NCBI GenBank assembly: GCA_947471745.1
Contig: CANJKZ010000971.1
Coordinates: 1,980,001-2,044,000 of the forward strand
DNA: 64,000 nucleotides
DNA from: Closterium sp. Naga37s-1
Taxonomy: Eukaryota > Streptophyta > Zygnematophyceae > Desmidiales > Closteriaceae
Direction: 5' to 3'
Under the pieces are notes generated by a model that did no database searches, was not told the origin of the DNA, and saw only the letters and a list, made by a program, of their open reading frames with translations. The first letter of the stretch is position 1; each line of letters starts with the position of its first letter. This document shows, in pieces, positions 1 to 12,972 of this stretch. A program made the translations under genes and the position numbers.

Positions 1-719
1 GAGGGTTGGGTTGCCAGAGGAGCTTCGACGACATGGGAGAGTGGCTGATGTTGATACGAGAAATCGCTTGAGTTCGTTTTGTTTAACCGTCAGGCGATCC
101 ATTCATAGCAGCGCCGCTGCCGCGCGGAATTCCACGCCCGCCGTGTCGCTGTCGACTCAGTCATGGTTGTTGCGACTCGGATTGAGCCGCCGATCGTTCT
201 CTCAGCATCCCGACTGCACATCCGTCGGCGAGATCTGAGCCTCGCGGCACAGCCGCTGGAGCGCTTAGCATGACGGCTTGGCGACCATTGGCATTTCGCA
301 CGTGTCCCACGTGTACCACGTGTCGGCGAGATATGGAGCCTCGCAGATCCGCTGGAACTCTCGCTGCCGACCGACCATTGGTATGTCGCCCCTCCGTGTC
401 TCACGGCACCTCGCAACGTGCAGCAGCGGCCGCACGAAGCGGACATGCCGAGTGGGAATTCCAAGCAGGTGTGGGAAGGAGAGAAGAAGCAGGTTGGCAG
501 TGGCGATGTGAGAGGATCGATTCCTGTAGGCAGCATAGCAGTCGACAGTGACTCTTGCCGTGCCGTCCTGACTGCTCGCCTCCTCCATTGCCGCAGCAGT
601 GGCTCCTCAGCACCAACACCAGCAGCTGCAGCAGGAAGGGCGATTCCTCCTCCGGGCTAGAGGAGAGAAACCCTCCCTTAGCACCATCCACGCACCGCAT
701 TTCACGGTCTATCCCTTCC
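1..719. other. Upstream non-coding region
   Basis: I see no supportable gene here. Short open frames exist on both strands but have no recognisable protein features or splice pattern. The right end leads into the TATA box of the first gene. Confidence 0.5.
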
Positions 720-726
720 TATAAAA
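720..726 (+). promoter_or_regulatory. TATA box of the secreted-protein gene
   Basis: TATAAAA lies 125 bp before the ATG at 851. This fits a core promoter with a 5' UTR of roughly 90-100 nt. The call rests on the motif and its position only. Confidence 0.5.
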
Positions 727-850
727 CAGCCGTGATGGGCCGTCAGCAATTCATCAGCTCGCCCAGTGCTCCCACTACTCCTCCCACTGAGGTATTCACC
801 AAACCTCTCACGCTTCTCGCCTCTCTCCTGTAATCTCTGCGCCTCCCCTC

Positions 851-1835
851 ATGGCGACGGCTGGGATGCGCGTGCTGGTGCTGGCAGCGCTGGCGGTGGG
901 GCTGCTGGCGGCGGCGGTGAGTGGAGCGCGGGACGCCATGAAGGTCGCCAGGGGCCTCGACCCATCGGATGGCGCCGCGCCTGGCGGAGTGGCTGGCGCT
1001 GCGGGGCAGCAGAGGAAGGGCGCGCGCATTCTGGCGGCTGAGACCTTCGCTCACCACGAGCCTCTGCCCGGCTACCTCGACCACATCCCCCGCCGCCAGG
1101 CCCTCGCCACCTGTACGCAACGCTGCTCCCCCCCTCTCCCTCTCTTCCCTTCCTTGGTTCCTTCGCTCTGCTGTTTCTTCTTCTCACAACCCGTCTCTGC
1201 TCTCCTTGTCTCTCATTTCTCTGCTCCCTTTGCCTCTCATTCCCCTGCTCCCTTTGCCTCTCATTCCCCTGCTCCCGTCGCCTCTCATTCCTCTGCTCCC
1301 GTTGCCTCCTCCTCTGTTGTGTGCTTAGTGTACGGTGCATGGCGGTGGCAATCTGGATTCTGATTACATGCTTCCCTTCCTCTTTCCACCCTTCCACATC
1401 TCCTCCCTCCTCCCAGCATGTGGGCGCACAACAGTGACGATCCGCTCGCAGTACCTGGGGCCGTACGACCTGCACAACGACATCTACAACATGACCTTCT
1501 ACAACGGCTGCGCCTACAACGTCACCAGCCCGCTGCGCGTGTGGCAGTGCTTCAACTTCGGCAACGTGTGGGAGGGCATCCTCGACAACCCCGATCCCAA
1601 CCCCTCGCAGTACCAGCAAGGCGAAATCTTCGTGCAGACGACGCCGGGGTACTGTGAGATGCGCATGAACCGCGGTGCGAGCGGCACTCTGCAGATGCTC
1701 CCCGGGGAGACGGTCAACATTGTGTATGCGTACTTGTGGGACTTCCGGCCCTGCGTGCAGGAGCTGCGCTTCGGCAACGGCAACAGCTACTCCATGACCA
1801 ACACCACCGAGTGCCAGCTCGCCCAAACCATCTAG
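851..1835 (+). CDS. Small secreted cysteine-containing protein, possibly TPD1-like
   Basis: Two exons, 851-1112 and 1417-1835, join in frame (phase 1, GT-AG) into 226 aa. Residues 1-26 form a clear signal peptide: MATAGMR, then a Leu/Ala/Val-rich core ending near AVSGA. A spacer of about 60 residues precedes a compact domain carrying YNMTFYNGC, VWQCFNF, YCEMRMN and a Pro-Gly-Glu-Thr turn followed by VYAYLWDFRPCV. The order of Tyr, Asn-x-Cys, Cys-x-x-Phe, Cys and a final aromatic-Pro-Cys segment resembles the TPD1 (TAPETUM DETERMINANT 1) family of small secreted ligands, but overall similarity is low and the family call is tentative. There are N-glycosylation sequons in MTFYNGC-AYNVTS and SMTNTTE. 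The intron is C/T-rich with repeated CCTCTCATTCC-type units. The gene structure is well supported; the function is inferred. Confidence 0.72.
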
Positions 1836-3201
1836 ACTGAGCCCTTCATACTGTATCGTGGATAATCTTCGTGATAACTGTTCCATGTGGTGTAGCAGAA
1901 TAACATGAAGAGGTGTAATTGGTGGAGGGAGGAGGCAGGGGTGGGAACGGTTAGGCAATAATGATGCATGTGATGTTCATATTACGTGTATCACCAACAT
2001 ATTCTGCAACTATTATCCTCATGTTCGCCTTTCAAATTACCGTAGGGGTTTAGTTTATTAGGACATTTTCCTGAGAAATAGTCTGTACTTAGCTACAGAC
2101 TCCAGTATATTTTCCACTACCATCCCAGTAGTATCACGCATTTACCAGACCTCTCTAACGAAGACATTCGCCACGCAAGCAGTGACGTGACGTGACATCT
2201 CATCACTTCTCAAAAGGGATCCGGGAAAAAAGGTGACTACAGTACTAGCTCTCGGCTCGGTCGGTACCAAAAGTCTGGCTGGGCATTTCCGGGTCGCGCA
2301 CTGTTTGCCTGTGTGAATCGATTGGCCAGTCCGCTTGCTAGGTGAGGCACGAAAGCCAAGGGCTGGGAAAATTCCTCGAGCCGCGAGTTAATTCTTGGCG
2401 CAAGCCGTGGGGCTGAAGGTCCAATCACACATCGCAATTCCCCATCCTGTTGAGGGTCTTTACCGTCGTCATGCTTGGTGGCCGAGTCTTTCGCAATCGA
2501 CACATACGAAGTTGGTAACTCGGCTCATTTGTTGAGACAGCAGTGTTCGCCAAATGCATCGCCCACTCAAGCGTCCTTTCGTTTGGGCTTTGCTGATTAT
2601 GCGCTGCTTTCTCTCGTCACTTTCGTGCCACGGGAAAGTACGGATGCTGCTCCTTTCAAAACTTACAAGGCGCAAAGCATCTCGGGTGACTGCGTTGCGT
2701 ACCTCTCAGCTGTGACGCTTTCGGACATTACTCTTTACCCGTTCGGGAACGTGCACTCAGCAAAGCTGATAGCAAGCAAAACGTGCCACGCAAGTATCGT
2801 GAGAACCAATGTTTCGGGTGTTTCTACGCGTAACATCCCAGGCGCCGTCGGCCGACTTGAAGTCAGACACTGAGCGACGGAAAAGTAGGTAGCCGACAAT
2901 GTTGTCAGACTCGAAACGTCAGGACGTAGGATCGATCTAGGAAACGTCAGGACGTAGAATTGAACAAGTCTCTTGACCTCGCGCGAAACAGCCTATTCGG
3001 GTTCTCGACTGTGGTAGAAGACTGCAATTTTCTTCTCTCTTGGTTTTTGAAACGTGCCATGTGTGTCAGATTATCCCCTGTTACGTAGTTGCTTGCCGAG
3101 TCGCGATTTTACAAGGCTAACTTTCCTTCCAGTAGTAGTACTAGGCCCGAATATAGGAACCAGGCGCATGTAGTGAGGTAGCGGTGTCTCGACTTTTGCG
3201 G
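1836..3201. other. Intergenic region, AT-richer
   Basis: This holds the 3' end of the secreted-protein gene and the 5' flank of the kinase-like gene. An open frame of 132 codons at 2475-2873 has no recognisable domain, and I do not call it a gene. A near-duplicate motif, GAAACGTCAGGACGTAG, occurs twice near 2915-2960. Confidence 0.45.
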
Positions 3202-6200
3202 ATGATGGATGGTTTCGAGATAACGAAACACCGGGACCACGGACCCGCTTCGATTTTTTACACGAATCAGAACGCGAAACACGTGGACTATAGGCTTAAG
3301 ACGGTTGCCGAAGCGAGATCTGATACGCTACGGGAGCGCCTTGGCTTGGGCCCCGGGTTTGGGGCAGTGGCGGGTAGAGTAGTCAGTCGTCGAATCGCTC
3401 GTGACGACGAGGAGGACGCGGAAGAGCAGAGCCGCCATGATGGCGCAGATGCGGATGGGAGACGTTTGAGTCGAAGCGCAAGTCGCGTCGGGTTAGAAGC
3501 AGCGGTGGCTGATCCGCACATGTGCCACCCGATTATGAACGGCTATGAGGTCGTAGCAGAGCTGAGCCGTGGCGCGCATGGGAGGTTTTACCTAGTCCGC
3601 GGAAAGGGCGCTTCGCGTACTACGCGTACTAGTAGTAACGGCTTAACTTGTAGCGATAGATCGCTTGGAGCAAGTGGAGCTGCGAGCTTCGCCAGCCATG
3701 GCGCAGCGCTAGTTGCGGAGGGACCATGCGAGTCGGGCAGCGGAGTAGCTCCGGGTGACGCGTGGGTGTTGCGGGTGGTTCCGCTGCCGGAAGACGCGGC
3801 GCAGCGAGCGGCGTGTGTGAGGCAGGCGGAGAGGATGATGCAGCTGCGCCATCCGTGCCTGGTTGAATGCAAGGTGAGACGGCGCGGGTGAGAAGGGGCG
3901 GGTGAGAGGCCGCGGGCGAGAGGACGCGGGCGAGAGGGCGCGAGTGAGACGGTGCGGGTGGGGTGGCTCAATTAGTCTCTATAGGCTCCTTATGACGTGT
4001 GCGGTGTGTGTGAGGGGGCTTGACAAGTGGCATTCGTGGGCACATTAAACAAAACGGGAAGGCGCGGATAGGCCGCGTGAGTGCCATGGCTTTTGAGGCG
4101 CCTCAGAAGGCGGGGATGTGACATAATTGCCATTCCTGGTTCACACTTACGTGATGACATGTCTCGATGGTTTCACGAATTACTTCTCTCACAGGGTTTC
4201 GAAAGAAAGCAGGAATGCACTTGAAGCCGCATACACCCTCGTACTCTTTTCTTGTTCGCCGTCGTCATCTCGAAGCACTGGCATCCAGCGACGCGTTTCT
4301 AGATGTATCTAATGCTGTCTTTTCCGTGTCGAGCCGAGACGTATCTAATGCTGTTTTCCCCGTGTCGAGTGGATGCGCTGTGCAGGCGGTATTCGTCCAC
4401 GAGGCCGCGCGGAGCCTCTGTACTGGTGAGTTACTGGATGTGCGTGCATGGCGCATGATGGGTGCGTTTCGACCAGCCCTGTTGCACATCCCTCACGTGC
4501 TGAGCCTTTGTTGCTAGAGATATGCGTATAATGAGGAGTGTTCTATTATCTATACAGAGATGGAATGCAAACTTCGAGCTCATTTATTCATGCATGGCTT
4601 CGTTTGATACAGTGATGGAGCACTGCGGAGAAGACACCCTTTCGGAGGTGTTAAGAAGACATGAAGACATCAAGTCGCTGTGAGTGAAATGGGTTTGACT
4701 TTTGAGGCGACTCAAAAGTCGCTGATAAGAAGCCATGAAGGCAATAAGCCGTTGTGAGTGAAAGGGGTTTGTGCTGCCCTCACGACAATGTTGCCTTGTT
4801 AGTTTCGTCTCCGCTGCCGTCACAACAATGCTACTAAGGCCATCCTCTCTCCCCTTTCCATAACTCCCCCACGGCCCAAGCACCCGCACAAGAACAGTGC
4901 GAAATTTGATCTAAAATGGTTCCCTTGCTTCTTCTCCTTGTTGATGCCCATCCCAGCATACCCGAGCAGACTATTGTTGATTGGCTGCTACAAGTGGTCT
5001 TGGCGCTAGAGCACATGCACCACCACAACTTGCTACACCGAGGTTTCACGGTGCGTATTCAAAGATAGAGGTATACCGCAGAAGGCTAAAGCGCGTACAG
5101 CGAGCACACGTGCTACTCCTAGTCTTGGCGCTAGAGCACATGCATCATTGCATGGAGAACATGTGAGAGCATGTGAGAGCACATGAGAGCATGTGAGAGC
5201 ATGTGAGAGCATGTGAGAGCATGTGAGAGCATGTGAGAGCACATGAGAGCATGAAGCTCATTTCCAATCAGCATCACCTCCTGTCCTTTCCCCTCCCTGG
5301 TGGCAGCAGGCAGAGAACGTTCTCCTTTACACCCCGTGCGAGCAGCTGAGAATCTTCCCCATCGTTTAACGCCAACTCCTGCCCTTCCCCGCCTCGCCAC
5401 ACCCCCCCCCCTTCGTGGCAGCAGGCACAGAACGTTCTCCTTTACACCCCGTGCGACAGCAACCCCGCACATGTGCGGCTGGGGATGGGCGTGGCCGCTG
5501 AGATGACACGCCAGGAACCGTACGACTGCAAGTCAGGTGAGGTTACATGCAAGATGTAACAGATGGTTGACACGGCTGGCAAGAACTGGCACATGATGGT
5601 GCATGGTATGAATTGTAGGCTGCTTCTGGCACAAAATGGTAAAGATGGGTCAGGGTTGACTGGTAGCACAGACATCTGGGCGCTGGGTTGACCTTTGACT
5701 CAAAAGTCAACAGGGTTGACTGGTAGCACAGACATCTGGGCGCTGGGCTGCGTGTTCCATGCCGCCATGGCGCCGCTCACTTTCATTCCAAGCCCGTCTC
5801 CCTCTCCTTCTATCCTTTTCAAGACTGCTCGTCCCCCTGTCCCCTTATCCCCCCACACTCTCACCTCTCCTCAGACATCTGGGCGCTGGGCTGCGTGCTC
5901 CACGCAGCCATGGCCGGCAGTGAGCCATGTCGTCCAGCACCGTCCATCCACGAGCTCGTTTCCTTCTCCTATCCCCCTTCTCCTCTTAAGTCGCCTCCTG
6001 CACGTTCCTTCCGCCCTCCTTCCTTTCCCTCCTCTCCCTCCCACCCCTCCCCCCCTCCACACTCCCCACACACCCTCACCTTCCACAGACATCTCGGCGC
6101 TGGGGTGCGTGCTCCACGCAGCCATGGCCGGCAGCGAGCCATGTTTCCCCCCCACGTCCGTCAACGACCCTTGTCTTCCGCCATCGTCCATCCACGAGCT

Positions 6201-9200
6201 CGTTCTCTCTTCCTACCCCCCTTCTTCTCATAAGTCGCCTCCTTCCACTTTCCTTCCCCTCTCCTTCCCTCCCCTCTTCTCCCTCCCACCCCTCCCCCCC
6301 CCTCCCCCCCCCCCACACTCCCCACACACCCCACACACCCTCACCACATTCCCCACACACCCCCACAGACATCTCGGCGCTGGGATGCGTGCTCCACGCA
6401 GCCATGGCCGTCAGCGAGCTATCTCTCCCCGCCACGACCGTCAACGACCCTTGCCTTCCGCCGTCGTCCATCCACGAGCTCGTTTCCTTCGTGCTGTCGG
6501 GCTGCCACGACGCCATGCCCCGATGGTATGCGCTGCGCGGTGCTGTGCGGTGCTGTGCTGTGCTGTGCTGTGCTGTGCTGTTCTGTGCGGTGCTGGGCTG
6601 TCCAGTGCGGTAATAGAAACATCCCGTCTCTTTGACCAGCTTGCTCATTCACCAGGTCCCCAGACGCTCTTGAGTCGATTCAAAGGTCCCTGAACGTTCT
6701 TAAATCAACCAGGTCTTGAGGCGTCTCAAAACTCACAATCTAACCTTCCCTGTTGCTTGTCCAACCCTTCCCAGGAGCCCGCTCCCTCTATCCATCCCCT
6801 CCTCTGTCTCCACCACCCCCCCCACCTTCCCCCTCCTCCTCCACTTTGCCACTTCCTCTAGCGCTGCCCGCTCTTCTCCCTGCTCGCTTGCCTATCCCAC
6901 TCTACTACCACTCCCCTGCTCGCTTGCCTATCCCACTCTACTACCACTCCCCTGCTCGCTTGCCTATTCCACTCTACTACCACTCCCCTGCTCGCTTGCC
7001 TATTCCACTCTACTACCACTCCCCTGCTCGCTTGCCTATTCCACTCTACTACCACTCCCCTGCTCGCTTGCCTATCCCACTCTACTACCACTCCCCTGCT
7101 CGCTTGCCTATTCCACTCTACTACCACTCCCCTGCTTGCTTGCCTATCCCACTCTACTACCACTCCCCTGCTCGCTTGCCTATTCCACTCTGCTACCACT
7201 CCCCTGCTCGCTTGCCTATTCCACTCTACTACCACTCCCCTGCTCGCTTGCCTATTCCACTCTGCTACCACTCCCCTGCTCGCTTGCCTATTCCACTCTA
7301 CTACCACTCCCCTGCTCGCTTGCCTATTCCACTCTACTACCACTCCCCTGCTCGCTTGCCTATTCCACTCTACTACCACTCCCCTGCTCGCTTGCCTATT
7401 CCACTCTGCTACCACTCCCCTGCTCGCTTGCCTATTCCACTCTACTACCACTCCCCTGCTCGCTTGCCTATTCCACTCTACTACCACTCCCCTGCTCGCT
7501 TGCCTATTCCACTCTACTACCACTCCCCTGCTCGCTTGCCTATTCCACTCTGCTACCACTCCCCTGCTCGCTTGCCTATTCCACTCTACTACCACTCCCC
7601 TGCTCGCTTGTCTATTCCACTCTGCTACCACTCCCCTGCTCGCTTGCCTATTCCACTCTACTACCACTCCCCTGCTCGCTTGCCTATTCCACTCTACTAC
7701 CACTCCCCTGCTCACTTGCCTATTCCACTCTACTACCACTCCCCTGCTCGCTTGCCTATTCCACTCTACTACCACTCCCCTGCTCGCTTGCCTATTCCAC
7801 TCTACTACCACTCCCCTGCTCGCTTGCCTATTCCACTCTACTACCACTCCCCTGCTCGCTTGCCTATTCCACTCTACTACCACTCCCCTGCTCGCTTGCC
7901 TATTCCACTCTACTACCACTCCCCTGCTCGCTTGCCTATTCCACTCTACTACCACTCCCCTGCTCGCTTGCCTATTCCACTCTACTACCACTCCCCTGCT
8001 CGCTTGCCTATTCCACTCTACTACCACTCCCCTGCTCGCTTGCCTATTCCACTCCCCCACTCTCCCCCACTCCCCCACTCCCCCATTCTCCCCCACTCTA
8101 CCACTCTCCTCCACTCCCCCACTCCCCCATTCTCCCCCACTCTACCACTCTCCTCCACTCCCCCACTCTTCTCCCCCCTCCCACTCCCGCCCACTTCCCC
8201 TCTTCCCCTTGGCCCTCTTCCACCATCTGGCAGTTACTCGCCTGACCTCTGTGCGCTTGTCAGCCGCATGCTCTCCCAGGTGAATTCAACAACTCAGGTG
8301 GACTTATTATTCTCAGGTGAATTTAGCGTTTGCGGGTAGGTCCAACTGTGTCGGGTGCTACTATTGATTTAACTCGTTAGGTGTGTGCCGCTCGCTTGGA
8401 TCTCTGGTTGCAGGTCATGTGAATATGTTCGTGCTTGTGCAGGTGCATGTGCAGCTCTGGGTGCATAGGCATGTGCATGTGTGGGTGCATAGGCATGTGC
8501 ATGTGTGGGTGCATAGGCATGTGCATGTGTGGGTGCATAGGCATGTGCATGTGTGGGTGCATAGGCATGTGCATCTGTGGGTGCATAGGCATGTGCATCT
8601 GTGGGTGCATAGGCATGTGCATCTGTGGGTGCATAGGCATGTGCATCTGTGGGTGCATATGCATGTGCATCTGTGGGTGCATATGCATGTGCATGTGTGG
8701 GTGCATAGGCATGTGCATGTGTGGGTGCATATGCATGGCATGTGTGGGTGCATATGCATGGCATGTGTGGGTGCATAGGCATGTGCATGTGTGGGTGCAC
8801 GTACGCATGCATGTGCATATGCATGTGCGCGATGCACCTTTAGGAGCATGTCTGCATGCGTGAATCTCCTATGGCCGGTCCCACACGCTTACAGAAAGCA
8901 CATCACAGTGACATTGACCAAGCCCATTGCATCCCTTTACAACCCCTTTCCACGCATCTATCTTCCCCCATTCCTTTCCCCATACCTCATTCTCTCCCCA
9001 TGCCTTCGTTTCTTCTCATCCCATCCCTTCTCCCCATACACTCTTTCTCAAGACGCCCTCTGACCGCCCCACACGTCGTCCCGTCTCCTTTATCATCCTT
9101 CCTCTGCCTTACGGCATTTCTTGCCTCATTCTCCTCCCCCCTTGTTCCTCCGCCAACGCATATCACTTTTCCCCATGCAGACCCCCTCTGAGCGACCCAC

Positions 9201-12200
9201 AGCAGCCGACATCCTCGCCTCGCCTCTCCTCCACCAGCCCGCCTCTGCCTTCCTGCGCGCCTTCGAACATGCCCTTGAGAGTGCCACTGTTAACGAATCA
9301 GGGAATGCTGCCAGTGTTGGTGCTGCTGCTGTGGCAAGGGCAGTGACGATGCAGCGAGCAGTAAAGGAGCAAATGGGCCGCCTGGGGCTGGTGATAGGCC
9401 CATGTGGGAGCATCAACGCACGTGTGCCGTGCAGTGGCAGCAGCAGCAGCAACAGCACAAGCAATGGCGAAACTTCTGGTTTTCAAGCAGGCGGGCGGAC
9501 AGGGGGAATGGATGGTGCATTGGATGCAGGTTTTGAGGGAGGCGCATACCGTGCAGGTATATCTGGGTCAGGGAGATCTGCCACACGAGCATGTGACGTG
9601 CTGTCGTATGGTATAGCTGGTGGGGAGGAGGGAGAAGAAGGTGGGGCGGAGATGGGAGAAGGGGATGAGATGGAGGATAGAGAAGGGATTGGGGAGGAGG
9701 AGGGAGAACGGGGTGGGGAGGAGTGTGTGGAAGAAGGAGCAAGGAGAGCGGAGGTGGAAGAGGAGGTGATTGAGGAAGGCGAGGGAGGGCGAAGATGTGA
9801 GGAGGCTCCAAGAAGAGACCATGTGGACGCGGAGGAGGAGGAGGAATGGGGAGCGGAGGTAGAGGAGTTGGAGAAGCAACAACGGGATGGGGAGGCGAAG
9901 GAAGAGTGGTGCTGGTGGGGGTTGGGGAAAGAAGGAGAGGAAGAGGGAGAGGGAGAATGGAGGCGAATGGAGGAGGAGGACGAGGCTCGGCGGGAGTGGG
10001 AGCGAGAGCAGGAGCTGAGGGAGGAATTTGTGCGAGAGAAGGAGGCTGAGGAGAATGGATGGGGGGAGAATGAGGGCGATGAGAATGGGTGGGGGGAGGA
10101 GGGATGGAACGAGGAAGAAGAGGGAGAAGAGCATGGGAAAGGAGGTGGATGGGAGGAGGGAGAGGATGGGCTGAGAGAAGGAGAGGACGAGGAGGAGGAA
10201 CGAGATGATGGATGGGAGGAGGGCGAGACTAGGAGGAGAGAGGGAGAGGATGGGTGCGAAGGGGAAGAAGAACGAGATGAGCAAGGGAGAGGTGGTGGAT
10301 GGGAGGATAATGGGTGGGAAGAAGGAGAGGACGAGGAGGCGGAACGAGATGATGGATGGGAGGAAGGAGAGGTTAGGTGGGGAGATGGAGAGGATGGGTG
10401 GGAAGGGGAAGAAGAGCGAGAAGAGCACGAGAGAGGTTGCGGGTGGAAGGAGGGAAAGGATGAGTGGAGAGGAGGAGTTAACGAGGAGACGGAACGAGAT
10501 TATGAATGGGAGGAAGGAGAGGTTAGATGGGGAGAGGGAGAGGATGGGTGGAAAGGGGGAGGAGAGCGGGAGGAGTGCGAAATAGGTGATGGATGGGAGG
10601 AGGGAAGGAATGGGTGGGAAGTGGAGGAAATTCAGCCAACGGAGCAGTGGCAGCAAAAGCAGCGGTGGCAGCAGCAGCGGCAGGACGAGAGAGAGCAGAA
10701 GGAACAGCACGAAGCAGTAAGCGAGCTTCTCACAACGAGGCAGCAGAAGGAGCAGCAGCACGATTCAGACTCGCGGAAGCGGCTCACAGGGGGGCGCAGC
10801 AGGGGCAGGCGCAACAAGGAGTTAGTGAGGCATCTGTGGAAGCAGCAAGGTCACGGCATCGATATGTTAAGCTGTAGCACTCAGAGTAGCAGTAGCCGCA
10901 GCAGCAGGGTGGGAGGCTACGTGCATGGTCAGTTGAGTGGGCACAATGCATCAAAGTGCAGCACTGGCAGCAGTTGCACCAGCAGCTGTAGCAGTTGTAG
11001 CACTGACACGCTACGATGCAACACTGTGAGTAGCTGTAGCAGCTGTAGTAGCCGTAGCGGCTGTAGCAGTAGCAGCTGTAGCAGGAGAGACCACAAGAGC
11101 ACCTGCCCTCGCTACAGCTGGAAGCACTCTACCGGTTGTAGCATCGGTGGCAGCAGCAGGGTGCGATGCAGCCTGGACAGCAGCGCCTATGACACGTCAG
11201 AGCATGCCAGTGACACATCAGAGCATGGCTCGGACACGTCATCATCATCATTGAAAGTGTTGACTTCCATCCCTTGTGCACCAGATACTGCCTCTTTAGA
11301 TTCCCATCTGCACAAGGTTAAGGCACGGCTGGAAAGGTTTGGCGTGCCTTTCAACAGCCAGCCTGCGCCAGCTGCTGCTGGCATGCAGGCGAATTTGGCG
11401 AGGATTCGGGAGCTGTTGCATGTGGGGGCGGCCAAGGGGGTGCCCCAGCTGACACAGAGGCAGGAGCTGCTGCAGGTGGCAGGGGATGTGTCGAATCTGG
11501 TGCGGAGTCGGGAAGTAGGGAAAGAGGGCGAGGCGCGGGATAGGCACTCGGAGACAAGTTGCGCTACAGCTGCTGAGGCTGTGGCAGGTCATGCTACAGC
11601 TGGTGAGGCTGTGGCAGGGGATGACGTCATGTCTGAGAGGGTTCGGAAGCTTCTGCAAAAGCTGCGGGAACTGAAGGAGATGGCGGGCGTGCCAACGAAG
11701 CAGGCAACGCAGTCAACCCAGTCAACGCAGTCAACGCTGGAGTTGCAAAAGCTGCGGGCATTGGGGACACCAAAGGCTCTGCGATCACTGCTGCGGCTGC
11801 ACAAGCTGAAGGAGGGAGAGGAGGAGCGCAAAATAGCTGGCAGGAGCTCTGCGGTGCTCAGCGGCTCACAGAAGGCTACTTGCCATGCATGTTGTTCACC
11901 GGGCAAGGGGTCCACGGCTGCTCGTCCTGTGCTTGGGCAAGTGCAGGGCACGCATGGTGATGGGTGCGGGGAAGGCTGTGGAGTGGGGTGTGACGGTGAT
12001 GGTTTGGCCCAGACGTGCGGTTGGAGTAATGGCTTGGATGGCACGGATAGCTGGATCGGAGGGGCTGGGGAAGACGTGGGGTTGACTGCAGGGGAGGAAT
12101 GTTCAGAAGCGGAGAGGTACGCAGAAGGACAGGGGTATGGAGAGGGAGTGGGATATGCAGAAGGAGAGGGATGTGGGGACGGTGAGGGGCGTGGAGAAGA

Positions 12201-12941
12201 GAAGGATTATGGTTGTGGAGAGAGTTTTGGAGAGGGGGATGCTTTTGGGAAAGGAGAGGGGCTTTCAGAAGGAGAGGGATGCATGGAGGGCGAGGGGTGT
12301 TCAGACGGGGAGACGCATTGGGTGGGAGTTTGGCTCAGGACCGAAAGAGGCTGGATTGAAAGAAAAACGTTGTCCGAGGAAGAGGAGTATACGGATAGCG
12401 AGGGGTTTGGTAATGGAGATAGTTTCAGGAAAGAGGAAGGAGAGGGAAATGCTGATAAAGCAAGGATTGAGCGAGGTTTTGAGGGGCTTACAGAGTGCGA
12501 AGAAATAACAGATAAAGAGGGGTACTTGGAAAGTGATAGTCCTGCGACTGAACGATGGTGCCCTGGAAACGAAGGGTGGACCAAAGAGGAGTGGAGAGAA
12601 GGAGATGGCAGGGCAGAAGGGGAGGATTGGAGCGAAGGAGAGGGGTGGAGCGAAGGGAAGAGTTTGACGGAAGGAGACAAGTGTGAGGAATCGGAAGCGG
12701 GTGCAGAAGCAGAGCGGATCATTCATGGCGGCGCATTGTGCGGCAGGGGCGAGGAGGGAAGCGGGGCGCATGAGGCAAGAGGAGCGGCGTTGGGAGGCAT
12801 GCTGGAGCGGGTGGGCGTGCTCCTCAGGAGAGCCTGTGGGGGCGCCTGTGGGGGCGCCTGTGGGGGCGCCTGTGAGCCGAGCCATTGCATGCACTCCCAG
12901 TGTGGCGTTAAGGATTCTCAGAAGTACCGTGTATGTGAACA

Positions 12942-12972
<31 letters not shown>

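Noticed and set aside
849-1958. Long minus-strand open frame of 369 codons
   Set aside because: It is antisense to the spliced secreted-protein gene, with compositionally biased Arg/Gln repeats and no domain. The + strand has signal peptide, intron and in-frame splice.
2475-2873. 132-codon open frame between the first two genes
   Set aside because: No recognisable domain, no splice context and no duplicated edges. Length is compatible with chance.
6858-8114. Long open frames on both strands through 6880-8054
   Set aside because: They come from the 36-bp tandem repeat having no stops. There is no non-repeat protein content.
8369-8863. His/Met/Thr-rich open frames on both strands
   Set aside because: Product of the 24-bp minisatellite only.
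9568-10761. Leu/Pro/Ser-rich minus-strand frame of 397 codons
   Set aside because: Antisense of the purine-rich last exon of the kinase-like gene; the composition mirrors the acidic coding strand.
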